In this document: in pieces, positions 8,071-17,107 of the stretch
Numbering within the stretch: the first letter of the stretch is position 1
Layout of the letters: each line of letters begins with the position of its first letter
NCBI GenBank assembly: GCA_963707665.1
Contig: CAVPQU010000018.1
Location: 372,001-436,000, forward strand
Source: DATJCV01 sp963707665
GTDB taxonomy: Bacteria > Pseudomonadota > Gammaproteobacteria > Burkholderiales > Burkholderiaceae_D
DNA length: 64,000 nt
Direction: 5' to 3'
The notes under the pieces: generated by a model
Told to the model about the DNA's origin: nothing
Seen by the model: only the letters and a program-made list of their open reading frames with translations
Databases searched by the model: none
Position numbers and translations under genes: made by a program

Positions 8071-8679
8071 ATGGATACGAACGATACGAATCTTCATGGC
8101 ATGCGCGTGGCCATTCTGGTGACCGACGGTTTCGAGCAGGCTGAGTTTACGGAGCCCAAACAGGCGCTGGAAAAACAAGGCGTCGCCACCCAAGTAATTT
8201 CGCAGAAACCAGGGAAGGTCCAGGGGTTCAAACATCTTGACAAGGGCGATCAGTTCGACGTCGACCTGACTTTCGATCAGGCCAAGCCGGACGATTTCGA
8301 CGGCGTACTGTTGCCGGGCGGTGTTGCCAATGGCGATCAGATGCGAATCATTCCCGAGGCGCAACGATTCGTGCAGCAAATGGACGAAGCCGGCAAGCCG
8401 ATCTTCGTTATCTGCCATGGCGGCTGGGTACTGGTATCGGCAGGCCTGGTGGATGGGCGCCGGATGACGAGCTGGCCAACCTTGCGCGATGACATCCGCA
8501 ATGCGGGTGGCAACTGGGTCGACCAGGAAGTGGTGGTCGACGGCAATTGGGTCAGCAGCCGCAAACCTGCCGACATCCCGGCGTTCAATCAGAAAATGAC
8601 CGATATGCTGCACCAGCGGCAGGCCGGACAGCCCCTGAGCAGGCGCGACGATCAACAGGGAATTGGATTGCCGCACTGA
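8071..8679 (+). CDS. DJ-1/PfpI family protein (type 1 glutamine amidotransferase-like)
   Basis: 202 aa. The nucleophile elbow VICHGGW carries the conserved Cys followed by His, and the upstream Glu of the family lies in FEQAEFTEP. The overall order matches the YhbO/PfpI branch (DJ-1 fold). Members act as glyoxalases, deglycases or stress chaperones; which applies here cannot be read from the sequence. It has a good ribosome site (AGGAGAG before ATG 8071) and ends just before a strong terminator. Confidence 0.85.
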   Translation: MDTNDTNLHGMRVAILVTDGFEQAEFTEPKQALEKQGVATQVISQKPGKVQGFKHLDKGDQFDVDLTFDQAKPDDFDGVLLPGGVANGDQMRIIPEAQRFVQQMDEAGKPIFVICHGGWVLVSAGLVDGRRMTSWPTLRDDIRNAGGNWVDQEVVVDGNWVSSRKPADIPAFNQKMTDMLHQRQAGQPLSRRDDQQGIGLPH

Positions 8680-8708
8680 TTGGTGCTGCATTCGCATTCT
8701 TGAAAAGC

Positions 8709-8748
8709 GGCAGGGCTGAAAGGCCCTGCCTGAATGGTTTTGTTTTTT
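8709..8748 (+). terminator. Rho-independent terminator after the DJ-1 gene
   Basis: Stem GGCAGGGC (8709-8716) with GCCCTGCC (8723-8730), a 6-nt loop, then a T-rich tail to about 8748. It ends 12 nt before the left end of the IS5-type segment. Confidence 0.8.
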
Positions 8749-8765
8749 GATTCGCCTTAGTGCAC

Positions 8766-9087
8766 CTAACAAAACCTCTCGACGTACCTCCAGCCGATGA
8801 GGGAGCAGGCGAGCGAAAGAAAGGCCTGATGAATGTCTGCGCGCCGCTCGTAGCAGATGCGCAGTCTGCAAAAGCGATGAAGCCAAGCAAGGGTACGTTC
8901 AACGACCCAAGCGGCCAAGTCTTGCGCGAGACTCGACGCCATACCGTGCGATGCTTGGGACGATGCCTCGTCGGCGCAGCCAGGCGTGGTGCGCGCGTGA
9001 CGCGTAAGCGCAGTCAGCGTGCCGTTTCCCTGGGCATCTTCGAGCACACCCTGGCAACCCTGTCACCGCAGGGATAGCGTTTATCAC
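8766..9087 (-). pseudogene. IS5-family transposase, C-terminal remnant, frame-broken
   Basis: The minus strand encodes WVVERTLAWLHRFCRLRI followed by CYERRADIHQAFLSLACSLIGW, the typical end of IS5-family DDE transposases including the last Glu region. A stop codon at 8766-8768 sits inside the terminal repeat. Just upstream, in another frame (about 8899-9000), is LRRRGIVPSIARYGVES, the preceding conserved block, so at least one frame break separates the two. The N-terminal two thirds of the enzyme are missing. Confidence 0.8.
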
Positions 9088-9199
9088 CGGTTATGCACGC
9101 CATGTGAATGCGCGGGCAGTGACGACCTCGGGAGTTACAGACTATAAACTTTTCGGACGTCCGTTTCCGCTCTTGCGGCTCGTCTACAGGCATGCTAAA

Positions 9200-9219
9200 T
9201 TAGTTAACACGTTAACTAA
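9200..9219 (+). promoter_or_regulatory. MarR-type operator and promoter of the hydrolase-marR operon
   Basis: A perfect 9-2-9 inverted repeat, TTAGTTAAC-AC-GTTAACTAA, lies 11 nt before the hydrolase start. A plausible promoter overlaps its left edge (TTGCGG, 17 nt, TAAATT). Size and symmetry suit a MarR dimer, so autoregulation by the operon's second gene is likely. Confidence 0.65.
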
Positions 9220-9230
9220 CTGCGCGGACT

Positions 9231-10151
9231 ATGGACCCCGAACTGATTCACATCACAACGCCTAAACAGGGCATGATCGAGGCCAGTCTCTGGTCAACAG
9301 CTAACGCCAAGGGAATCGTCCTTTTGCACCCGGCCACAGCCGTTACCCAAGGCTATTACGAAGCTTTCGCCCGTTACCTGCTAGGGCTCGGCTTTAGCGT
9401 CATTACCTATGATTACCGTGGCACTGGCCGTTCGCGTCCTACCAGCCTGCACGGGTTCGAGGTTTCCATGTCCGATTGGATGGATGAAGATGTGAGCGCA
9501 GTGACACGTTGGGCCGCTGTACGTTTTCCTGGGCTGCCAATGTTAGCCGTCGGGCACAGTTTAGGTGGTCACGCATTGGCCTTGTCGGTTGATACCAATT
9601 CTCTTCGTGCAGCAGTGCTGGTGGCATCCCACGCCGGTGTCACCGCCACAATAAGCGGAATTGCAGAACGGATCCGTGTCTGGTTGGTAATGCGTGTCCT
9701 TGCCCCCTTGTTGTGCACAGTGCTCGGATATATGCCAGGACGCAAGCTCGGGCTCGGTGAGGATTTGCCGCGTGGTGTCATGCTGCAGTGGAGCCGCTGG
9801 ACCACTCTCCCGCGTTATTTCTTTGATGATCCAGCAATGGATGCAGTGGGTCGCATGGCACGTGTGCGCATACCGCTGCTGGTATTGGGCTTTGACGATG
9901 ATCCCTGGGCTAATCCGGGTGCCGTGAGTCGGCTCATTGAACCACTCGTAAATGCAAGAATAGAGCGGCGCCAGATTGCGCCGCGTGACGCTGGCATGCC
10001 TGCAATCGGCCACATGGGATTTTTTCGCAAACACGCATCAGAACGCTTGTGGCCTCAGCTTGGGTCTTGGTTGTTGGAACAGCTCGGGCCAGCTGATACG
10101 CAGACTAGAGACGGTTCCAAGGCCTTTGACGCGCCGCAGGAGGCCAGATGA
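9231..10151 (+). CDS. Alpha/beta hydrolase family protein
   Basis: 306 aa, cytosolic. Nucleophile elbow VGHSLGG at about residues 106-112, oxyanion region LLHPATAVTQGYY near residue 32, acid residue in LVLGFDDDPW and catalytic His in IGHMGFF near the end. These place it with esterase/lipase-like serine hydrolases. Substrate unknown. Translationally coupled to the MarR gene (ATGA overlap) and downstream of a palindromic operator, so its substrate or product may be the inducer. Base composition looks less GC-rich than the flanks, consistent with arrival on the IS5-type segment. Confidence 0.8.
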   Translation: MDPELIHITTPKQGMIEASLWSTANAKGIVLLHPATAVTQGYYEAFARYLLGLGFSVITYDYRGTGRSRPTSLHGFEVSMSDWMDEDVSAVTRWAAVRFPGLPMLAVGHSLGGHALALSVDTNSLRAAVLVASHAGVTATISGIAERIRVWLVMRVLAPLLCTVLGYMPGRKLGLGEDLPRGVMLQWSRWTTLPRYFFDDPAMDAVGRMARVRIPLLVLGFDDDPWANPGAVSRLIEPLVNARIERRQIAPRDAGMPAIGHMGFFRKHASERLWPQLGSWLLEQLGPADTQTRDGSKAFDAPQEAR

Positions 10152-10582
10152 ACAACGCGTTGAAGCCTCCTCGCCTTGTTTTCCTGTTGAACCGGGCCCA
10201 TCGAAGGCTACAGCGTTGGACCGAAACGAGGTCCGGGGCGTGGGAGGGCATCAGCTCTGCCCAGGTTGCACTACTTTTTCTTCTGGCGTCGCGCAACCAG
10301 GCCACTATCGGCGAAATCGCCCAAGCACTGCAGGTGGCACCAGCGGCAATCACCAACCTCTCCAAGCGAATGGAAGCAGGCGGGCTCATCGAACGAATCG
10401 CTGACACGAACGACGGGCGCATGACACGGCTGCAGCTCACGCAGTCTGGCGAGCGGGCCAGTGCCCGGAGCAGCGAAGTGCTCAAGGAACTGAATAAACG
10501 GCTGAGCGAGGGTTTTTCCGGCGACGAACTGGCTACCGTTGCACGTTGGCTCACACATGTGAGCGATCTAAAGCTCGACTAG
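10148..10582 (+). CDS. MarR family transcriptional regulator
   Basis: 144 aa. The winged helix is clear: ISSAQVALLFLL, then TIGEIAQALQVAPAAITNLSKRMEAGGLIER (helices 3-4), then the wing DTNDGRMTRLQLTQSG. It binds DNA as a dimer; the 9-2-9 palindrome at 9200-9219 in front of its own operon is the obvious target. It overlaps the hydrolase gene by 4 nt and likely controls it as a repressor released by a small ligand. Confidence 0.9.
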   Translation: MNNALKPPRLVFLLNRAHRRLQRWTETRSGAWEGISSAQVALLFLLASRNQATIGEIAQALQVAPAAITNLSKRMEAGGLIERIADTNDGRMTRLQLTQSGERASARSSEVLKELNKRLSEGFSGDELATVARWLTHVSDLKLD

Positions 10583-11042
10583 GATGCTGTCGACAGGTTA
10601 TTGAGCACGCTCGGGCGGCGTCATTGTTTTTGTCGATTACCGATCCGCTGCAAACATCACGCTAAAACTGTGCGAGCCATCCTTTCGCTCATGGATACAC
10701 TGATCTATTGGCACTATACCGAGCGGTTTTGTTAGGCACTCTTATGCAAAAAATGAAAGCATGGATTGCACCATAAACCCTATCGTTTCTGCGATACCCT
10801 GCATGTCGGGGAAAGGCATGGCTGGCAGTCGATGACGATGGAAAAAGAGCCCGTCGTCGGCTCGGGTACCATGGCGGCAGACAGCAGGCCGGTTGGGCGT
10901 GGCAGCGGCACTACTGTACGGGTGATTGCCAGCAGGACTTTCGGGCATGCACGAGCAGCTCCCGCAAATAAAGAGCATCCTGCCTGAAGCGGGCAGCGCC
11001 AATGGAAAGCCGGAAGCTTCACTCTTTTCGGAGGACAGGAAC
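10583..11042. other. Gene-free stretch holding the right IS5-type end and a leader region
   Basis: Contains the right terminal repeat (10725-10741) and its TTA flank. The remaining 300 bases before the monooxygenase have no convincing coding frame; short frames lack good starts and family features. The SD for the GTG start lies at its end. Confidence 0.5.
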
Positions 11043-12563
11043 GTGCAGCGACGTGACATAGACAGCGGCACCGGCGTAGTCGGGAAATCCGAGGCAGAAC
11101 ACGTCGATGTGCTGATCGTCGGTGCCGGCTTGTCCGGTATCTGCGCCGCCTACCATCTGCAGGCGCGCTTTCCGCACAAGCGGATCGTCATACTGGAAGG
11201 GCGCGACGCCATTGGCGGCACCTGGGACCTGTTTCGCTATCCCGGTGTGCGCTCCGATTCGGACATGTTCACGCTCGGCTACAGCTTCCGGCATTGGCGC
11301 AGCGAAAAAGCAATCGCCGGCGGCGCTGCCATATGCGAATACATCCGGGACGCCGCCAAAGACTACGGCATTGAAGAAAAAATCCGCTTTCGCCACCGCG
11401 TCACCGAGGCATCGTGGTCGTCGCCGGACGCACTGTGGTCGGTGACGGCGCAAACTGGCGGCGAAGAGCCGGTGCGCTTCACCTGCGGCTTTCTGTTCAT
11501 GTGCAGCGGCTACTACGACTATGACAACGGCTACCTGCCATCCTGGCCCGGCATGGCCGACTTTGCCGGCAAAGTGGTGCATCCGCAGCACTGGCCGAGC
11601 GACCTGGATTATGCAAACCGGCGGGTGGTCGTGATTGGCAGCGGCGCGACGGCGGTCACGCTGGTGCCGGCGCTGGCCGAGCAGGCCGCCCATGTGACGA
11701 TGCTGCAACGCTCGCCCAGCTACGTTGCCGCGCGCCCGTCGAGCGACCGCATCGCCTACTGGCTGCAGAAGAGTTTGCCGGAATCGCTGGCGCACGCGTT
11801 GGTGCGATGGAAAAACATTTTTCTCGGGGCGTTTTTTTTCAGCCTCGCGCGGCGCCGGCCGGCCGTGGCCAAACGCGCCCTGCGCCAGGGTGTGGCGATG
11901 CACCTCGGGCCGGACTATGACATCGGGCGCCATTTCACGCCTTCGTACAATCCGTGGGAACAGCGCCTGTGCCTGGTTCCGGATGCCGACCTGTTCAAGG
12001 CGATACGATCGAAAAAGGCGTCGATCGTGACCGATGAAATCGCCTCCTTCAGCAAGACCGGCCTGACACTTCGTTCCGGGCAGCAGCTTGAGGCCGATCT
12101 GATCGTGACCGCCACCGGGCTCACGGTCAGGCTGTTTGGCGGCATGAAAATAATCGTCGACGGCGTAGAGAAGGATGTGTCCCAGGCGCTTTCCTACAAG
12201 GGGATGATGTTCAGCGGCATTCCCAATTTGGCGTCGGCATTTGGCTATACCAACGCCTCATGGACGCTGAAGTGCGAGTTGACCGTGAAATATGTATGCC
12301 GGTTGTTGAAATACATGGATCGGAATGCATTGCAATCGTGCGTGCCGTCGCGGCCAGGCGCTGGCGTCGCCGAACTTCCCGCCCTCGATTTCAGCTCCGG
12401 CTATGTGCTCAGGGCGAACAAGCTGCTGCCCAGGCAGGGTGTGAAGGCGCCCTGGAAACTGCATCAGAATTACTTCGTGGATTACATCGCGATGACGTTT
12501 TCCGCGGTGAACGATGGCGTGATGCACTTCGGGCAGCGGGGTGCTCAGGCCAGCGATGCCTGA
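11043..12563 (+). CDS. Flavin-containing monooxygenase, Baeyer-Villiger type
   Basis: 506 aa from GTG at 11043, preceded by GAGGACAGGA; the open frame extends further up but without a ribosome site. Domains: FAD Rossmann site VLIVGAGLSGICAA (about residues 22-35), then the Baeyer-Villiger fingerprint F-x-G-x3-H-x3-W-P (FAGKVVHPQHWP), then the NADPH site VVVIGSGATAV. This makes it a class B flavoprotein inserting oxygen into ketones to give esters or lactones. It heads a likely operon with a hydrolase that could open such products. EthA-like in general shape. Confidence 0.85.
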   Translation: MQRRDIDSGTGVVGKSEAEHVDVLIVGAGLSGICAAYHLQARFPHKRIVILEGRDAIGGTWDLFRYPGVRSDSDMFTLGYSFRHWRSEKAIAGGAAICEYIRDAAKDYGIEEKIRFRHRVTEASWSSPDALWSVTAQTGGEEPVRFTCGFLFMCSGYYDYDNGYLPSWPGMADFAGKVVHPQHWPSDLDYANRRVVVIGSGATAVTLVPALAEQAAHVTMLQRSPSYVAARPSSDRIAYWLQKSLPESLAHALVRWKNIFLGAFFFSLARRRPAVAKRALRQGVAMHLGPDYDIGRHFTPSYNPWEQRLCLVPDADLFKAIRSKKASIVTDEIASFSKTGLTLRSGQQLEADLIVTATGLTVRLFGGMKIIVDGVEKDVSQALSYKGMMFSGIPNLASAFGYTNASWTLKCELTVKYVCRLLKYMDRNALQSCVPSRPGAGVAELPALDFSSGYVLRANKLLPRQGVKAPWKLHQNYFVDYIAMTFSAVNDGVMHFGQRGAQASDA

Positions 12564-12641
12564 TACAGTATGCGGTCGATCTGGTTTGCATAACACGAAT
12601 AACCGGCGCAGCATGCGCGGCGCCAAGCTAACAGGACTCCT

Positions 12642-13625
12642 ATGACGACATTGCTGCTGGCCTTGCTCGGTGCTGTTTTGGCGCTTCTCCTCATGCTGGC
12701 GCTGTTTACCGCCTTCACCGCATCAAAAATAGAACAAGGGTTTCCGCCGAACGGGAAGTTCATCGAGATCAACGGTACCCGGATTCACTATCTCGACAAA
12801 GGGCAGGGGCCGGTACTGCTGATGATCCATGGCTTGAGCGGCCAGTTGCGGCATTTTTCGCATTCGCTGATGGAGCGCCTGACGAGCGAGTTTCGCGTGG
12901 TCCTGATTGATCGGCCAGGGTGTGGCCATTCGAGTCGGCTGGCCAGCGGCTCTTCGGGCATCAAGGCGCAGGGCGAGCTGGTGGCGCAATTCATTGCCGC
13001 CATGGGTCTCGATCGTCCGCTGCTGGTGGGCCATTCGCTGGGTGGCGCGGTAGCGCTGTCCGCGGCCCTCGATTACCCGGAACGCGTTGGTGGCCTGGCG
13101 CTGATCGCGCCACTGACTCATGTGCAGGAACGCGTACCCAGCGTATTTGCGGCCATGGCGATTCGATCCCAATGGCTGCGCTGGCTATTCAGCCAGACCT
13201 TGCTGATTCCACTCGCCATCCTGAAGAAGGACGAAACCCTGGAACTGGTTTTCGGCCCTGAGCCGGCGCCGGCCAACTTTCCGACCGTGGGCGGGGGCTT
13301 GATGAGCTTGCGGCCTGCGGCCTACCGGGCTGCTTCGGATAACTTACTGGAGGTCGGCGACGATCTGCCTGGCATGGTCGAACGATATGGCTCCTTGTCA
13401 TTACCGGTCGGGATTCTGTACGGCGACGGCGACCGCATCCTTGACTGGCAAAAACATGGCGCTTCGATGCGCGACAAGGTGAGCGGCCTGACGCTTGAAG
13501 TGATCCCGGGCGCCGGCCACATGCTGCCGCTGACGAACGCCGCGGCCAGCGCCGATTTCATTCGCGCGGCGGCACGCCGCGTCGGTGCGCAGGAAGCGAC
13601 TGAGCTGACGGCGCAGCGTGCCTGA
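12642..13625 (+). CDS. Alpha/beta hydrolase with N-terminal membrane segment
   Basis: 327 aa. The N-terminus is a hydrophobic anchor (LLLALLGAVLALLLMLALF). The hydrolase core has oxyanion motif MIHGLSG, nucleophile elbow VGHSLGG, acid residue in LYGDGDRILD and catalytic His in GAGHMLPL. Family members include esterases, lactonases and epoxide hydrolases. Following a Baeyer-Villiger type enzyme by 78 nt, it is a good candidate for hydrolysing the ester or lactone that enzyme forms. Confidence 0.8.
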   Translation: MTTLLLALLGAVLALLLMLALFTAFTASKIEQGFPPNGKFIEINGTRIHYLDKGQGPVLLMIHGLSGQLRHFSHSLMERLTSEFRVVLIDRPGCGHSSRLASGSSGIKAQGELVAQFIAAMGLDRPLLVGHSLGGAVALSAALDYPERVGGLALIAPLTHVQERVPSVFAAMAIRSQWLRWLFSQTLLIPLAILKKDETLELVFGPEPAPANFPTVGGGLMSLRPAAYRAASDNLLEVGDDLPGMVERYGSLSLPVGILYGDGDRILDWQKHGASMRDKVSGLTLEVIPGAGHMLPLTNAAASADFIRAAARRVGAQEATELTAQRA

Positions 13626-13685
13626 GCGAGAGGCTGCCCGACATGCGATTTTTCTTCATCGATCTTCCCACTCAGGAGTTTCATC

Positions 13686-14075
13686 ATGGCCGTTAATGCA
13701 CTCGCCGCCTGGCACCACGTGGTGCAGTCCCGCAACGCCAGGGAGCTGGATTCGTTGCTGGCGGAGGACGCGGTTTTCCATTCGCCGGTGGTGCATACGC
13801 CGCAGGTCGGCAAGGCGATCACCAGGCAGTACCTGACAGCGGCGCTGCATGTGTTCGGCAACGAGTCTTTCCGCTACGTGCGCGAAGTCGCTGGCAAGCA
13901 GGACGCGGTACTGGAATTCCAGGTCGAGATCGACGGTATCAGCGTGAATGGCGTCGACATGATCAAGTGGAACGACGCCGGACAAATCGTGGATTTCAAG
14001 GTGATGCTGCGGCCGCTCAAGGCGGTCAACCTGATCCATCAAAAAATGGCGGCGCTGCTACAGGCTAACCGATAG
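13686..14075 (+). CDS. NTF2-like/SnoaL-like protein
   Basis: 129 aa, a cone-shaped alpha+beta fold by pattern: N-terminal helix (ALAAWHHVVQSRNARELDSLLAEDAVFHSPV), then strands ending in IVDFKVMLRPLKAVNLIHQKM. Members bind hydrophobic ligands or act as isomerases or hydratases; no catalytic residue can be assigned. It starts after AGGAG, 60 nt downstream of the hydrolase, and probably belongs to the same operon. Confidence 0.75.
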   Translation: MAVNALAAWHHVVQSRNARELDSLLAEDAVFHSPVVHTPQVGKAITRQYLTAALHVFGNESFRYVREVAGKQDAVLEFQVEIDGISVNGVDMIKWNDAGQIVDFKVMLRPLKAVNLIHQKMAALLQANR

Positions 14076-14303
14076 CGCGGGCGGGCTGAACCATCACCGA
14101 TGACACTGCGGCGCGGCTAAATGAAGCGCCGGCAGATCGAGCGGGTGGCATGCAAGTGAAATGGTTCGCCGCGCTGCGGATATGGAGATGGCCGGCGGCC
14201 TAATCATGGGGTATGTTGTTTAAGCTGCCATATTTAGTCCGGTATTGGCGCTATACCAAGGGAGTATATGGTAGCCTGCGATCCGGATGCTCGCCGCAGA
14301 CGG

Positions 14304-15632
14304 TCAGCGGGCCGCCTCGGCCAATTCCCGCGCCAGCCGGTTATGCCGTTCGCGCAGCACGCCGGTATCCACCGTCGTGCACATCCCTTCGCGCACCACC
14401 ACGCGGCCGTTGATGATGCTGCAGGCCACATTCGACGGCGTGCAAAACACCAGCGCCGCCACCGGATCGTGCAGCGCGCCGGCGTAGCCGATCTGCCGCA
14501 GGTCGAACAGCACCACGTCCGCCGCCATGCCCGGCTTCAGGGCGCCGATGTCGTCGCGGTTCAGCACCTTGGCGCCGCCCAGCGTGGCGACTTCCAGCGC
14601 CTGACGCGCGCTCATCGCCGCCGGGCCCGGGCTGTCCCAGTGAGCGACGCGCTGCAGCAGCATCGCCTGCCGCGCCTCGCCCAGCAGGTGAGCGCCGTCG
14701 TTCGAGGCCGAGCCGTCGACGCCGAGGCCGACCGGCACGCCGGCATCGAGCATCTTGCGCACCGGCGCGATGCCGGAGGCCAGCCGCATGTTGGAGCAAG
14801 GGCAGTGGGCGACGCCGGTATGGGTATGGCCGAACAGCGCGATGCCGGCCTCGTCCAGTTGCACGCAGTGCGCATGCCAGACATCGTGCCCGACCCAGCC
14901 GCAATCCTCGGCGTACTGGGCCGGCGTCATGTTGAATTTTTCGCGGCTGTAGGCGACGTCGTTGACGTTTTCCGCCAGGTGGGTGTGCAGCGAGACGCCG
15001 AAGCTGCGCGCCAGCAGGGCCGCTTCGCGCATCAGGTCGCGCGACACCGAGAACGGCGAGCAGGGCGCGACCACGATGCGCTGCATCGCGTAACGGCTGG
15101 CGTCGTGATAGGTCTCGATCAGGCGCTGCGTATCTTTCAGGATCGCCGCTTCATCCTCGACCACGCGGTCCGGCGGCAGCCCGCCCTTGGACTGGCCGAC
15201 GCTCATCGCGCCGCGCGCCGCATGAAAGCGCATGCCGATTTCCTGCGCCGCCTCGATGCTGTCGTCCAGCCGGCAGCCGTTCGGGTAAATGTACAGGTGG
15301 TCGCTGCTGGTGGTGCAGCCGGACAGCATCAGCTCGGCCATCGCGGTCTGCGTCGAGACCTGGATCATGTCCGGCGTCAGTCCGGCCCACACCGGATACA
15401 GATTGGTCAGCCAGTGAAACAGTTCGCCGTCCTGCGCCGCCGGCAGCGCGCGCGTCAGGCTCTGGTACATGTGGTGGTGGGTGTTGATCAGGCCCGGCAG
15501 CACGACATGGTGGCGGGCGTCGATGACTTCATCGGCGCTGTGCGGCAGTTCGCTGCTCGCGCCGACCTGTTCGATCACATTGCCGCGGATGAAGACGGCG
15601 CCGTCGGCGATTTCGCGGCGGGTGTCGTCCAT
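14304..15632 (-). CDS. 8-oxoguanine deaminase (amidohydrolase family)
   Basis: 442 aa as open from ATG 15632. Metal site motifs: PGLINTHHHMYQSLTRALP, H in SLHTHLAEN, H in VWHAHCVQL and D in GLGVDGSASND. Sequence and context fit 8-oxoguanine deaminase, which converts 8-oxoguanine to urate and so feeds the PuuD pathway. The native start is probably ATG at 15676 (M-T-K-T-L-L-I-R-N-A), but an A run (15668-15671 on the minus strand) is one base short, putting that start out of frame. Likely an indel. Downstream of the permease and UraD-AllC genes in the same direction. Confidence 0.8.
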   Translation of the reverse strand: MDDTRREIADGAVFIRGNVIEQVGASSELPHSADEVIDARHHVVLPGLINTHHHMYQSLTRALPAAQDGELFHWLTNLYPVWAGLTPDMIQVSTQTAMAELMLSGCTTSSDHLYIYPNGCRLDDSIEAAQEIGMRFHAARGAMSVGQSKGGLPPDRVVEDEAAILKDTQRLIETYHDASRYAMQRIVVAPCSPFSVSRDLMREAALLARSFGVSLHTHLAENVNDVAYSREKFNMTPAQYAEDCGWVGHDVWHAHCVQLDEAGIALFGHTHTGVAHCPCSNMRLASGIAPVRKMLDAGVPVGLGVDGSASNDGAHLLGEARQAMLLQRVAHWDSPGPAAMSARQALEVATLGGAKVLNRDDIGALKPGMAADVVLFDLRQIGYAGALHDPVAALVFCTPSNVACSIINGRVVVREGMCTTVDTGVLRERHNRLARELAEAAR

Positions 15633-15707
15633 CGTGACGACGACGGCGGCGTTGCGGATCAGGAGTGTTTTGTCATTGCTTGGTTAGGATTTTTGGAGCT
15701 TACCCAT

Positions 15708-15836
15708 GTCGCCCCCGCGAAGGCGGGAGCCCAGTGTCGTTCATGGTTCATGGACAGCGTGCTTAGAAGCAGGCAGTGTAAGACGACGCTGGGGGGAATG
15801 CATGCATTCCCGCCTAAACCCGCGGGAACGACAGGC
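15708..15836. repeat. Paired palindromic intergenic repeat, copy 1
   Basis: The left unit reads GTCGCCCCCGCGAAGGCGGGA. The right unit is its inverted relative, CCCGCCTAAACCCGCGGGAA then CGACAGGCA. Same family as the element at 22010-22169, with more divergence. A long RNA hairpin could form between the halves. Confidence 0.6.
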
Positions 15837-15869
15837 AAAGAGTTAACGTTGTTGCGAAATAGGCAAACC

Positions 15870-17107
15870 CTAATGAGTTTGCGGCTGGAAATTGCGCAAA
15901 AAATCCAGAAAGATCTGCGCCGAAATTTCAGCGTCGTCGGCGGTCATGGTTTCCAGCGGATTGTGGCTGATGCCGCCGTTGCCGCAGCGGGTAAACAGCA
16001 TCGCGACGTCGGTGATGCGCGCCATCGCCATGGCGTCGTGGCCGGCGCCGGACAGCAGTTCGAAGGCCGGCACGCCGGCGCGTTCGGTGGCAGCCGCCAG
16101 TTGCTGCATCAGCCACGGCGCGCACGGTGCGGCGCGCGCGCAGACTGCGCGTTCCACCTTGAGGTCGATTCCGCGCCGGGCGCAGATGGCGTCGATTTCC
16201 TGCAGTACGTCGGCGACCGCGGCGTCGCGCGTCGCGTCGTCGGCGGCACGGATGTCGAGCGACAGCCGGCAAGCGCCCGGGATCACGTTGACCGAGCCGT
16301 GCGGCACCTGCAACTGGCCGACGGTGCCGACCAGCGACGGCGCCTGGCTGCAGCGGCGTTCGACGTACAGCACGATTTCGGCGGCGGCGGCGGCGGCATC
16401 CTTGCGCATCGTCATCGGCGTGGTGCCGGCATGGCTGGCGACGCCGGCCAGTTCCACCAGATAGCGCGAACTGCCGGCGATCGAGGTGACGATGCCGACC
16501 GGCAGATTGTGTTGCAACAGCACCGGGCCTTGTTCGATGTGGACTTCGACGTAGCCCAGCAGATTCGCCGGATTACGGCCGATGAACGGAATCCGGCGGG
16601 ATCGTGGCCCGCCGCTTGCAGCGCCGCGCGCATGGTGACGCCGTCGGCATCGGTCTTGTCCAGCAGGGCCAGGTCGAACTGGCCGATCACCGCATTGCTG
16701 CCCAGGAACGTGCTCTTGAAGCGCACGCCTTCCTCTTCCGAGAAGCCGATCACTTCGAGGTGGAACGGCAGCTTCTCGCCACGCTGGTGCAACTGCCGCA
16801 CCACCGCGATCGGCAGCAGGATGCCCTCGCGGCCATCGTACTTGCCGCCGTTGCAGACGGTGTCGTAGTGCGAGCCGGTGATCAGGGTTTTGGCGTTCGG
16901 CGCGTCCGACAGGTAGCGGCCGACCACATTGCCGACGGCGTCGATTTCGACCTGCATGCCGGCATCAGTCATCCATGTTGCCAATTGCGCCGCGGTCTTG
17001 CGGTGCGCTTCGGTCATGTAGGCGCAGGTCAGGCCGACTTCGTCATCGCTCCAGGCGGCCAGAATTTCCGCCCGTTGCATGATCTCGATGCCCAACTGCG
17101 GCGTCAA
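15870..17107 (-). CDS. Allantoate amidohydrolase part of a UraD-AllC fusion (frame-broken near 16595)
   Basis: M20-family metallopeptidase fold fused to the end of UraD without a stop. Metal ligands are visible: GSHYDTVCNGGKYDG, GFSEEEGVRF, GAGHDAMAMA and GISHNPLETM. Such enzymes hydrolyse allantoate to ureidoglycine, CO2 and ammonia. The frame breaks at about 16590-16600: GHDPAG, then in the next frame IPFIGRNPANLLGYVEVHIEQG, one base being missing. This removes nothing else, so an indel is likely. Together with UraD the corrected polypeptide is about 585 aa. Confidence 0.8.

Larger units (their letters stand above)
8760..10741. mobile_element. IS5-type end-bounded segment with passenger genes
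   Basis: The left end reads GTGCACCTAACAAAACC from 8760. The right end, read inward from 10741, is GAGTGCCTAACAAAACC. These match at 14 of 17 positions, including 12 in a row. Both ends are flanked by TTA (8757-8759 and 10742-10744), a TNA-type duplication known for some IS5-family groups. Inside are a broken transposase 3' end, an alpha/beta hydrolase and a marR gene. So this is a defunct IS that has gained, or been recombined around, a two-gene cargo. Confidence 0.65.

Noticed and set aside
14268..16868. 866-codon open frame on the plus strand
   Set aside because: Lies antisense to 8-oxoguanine deaminase and AllC; composition (Arg/Ala/His/Gln-rich) is that of a shadow of GC-rich genes.
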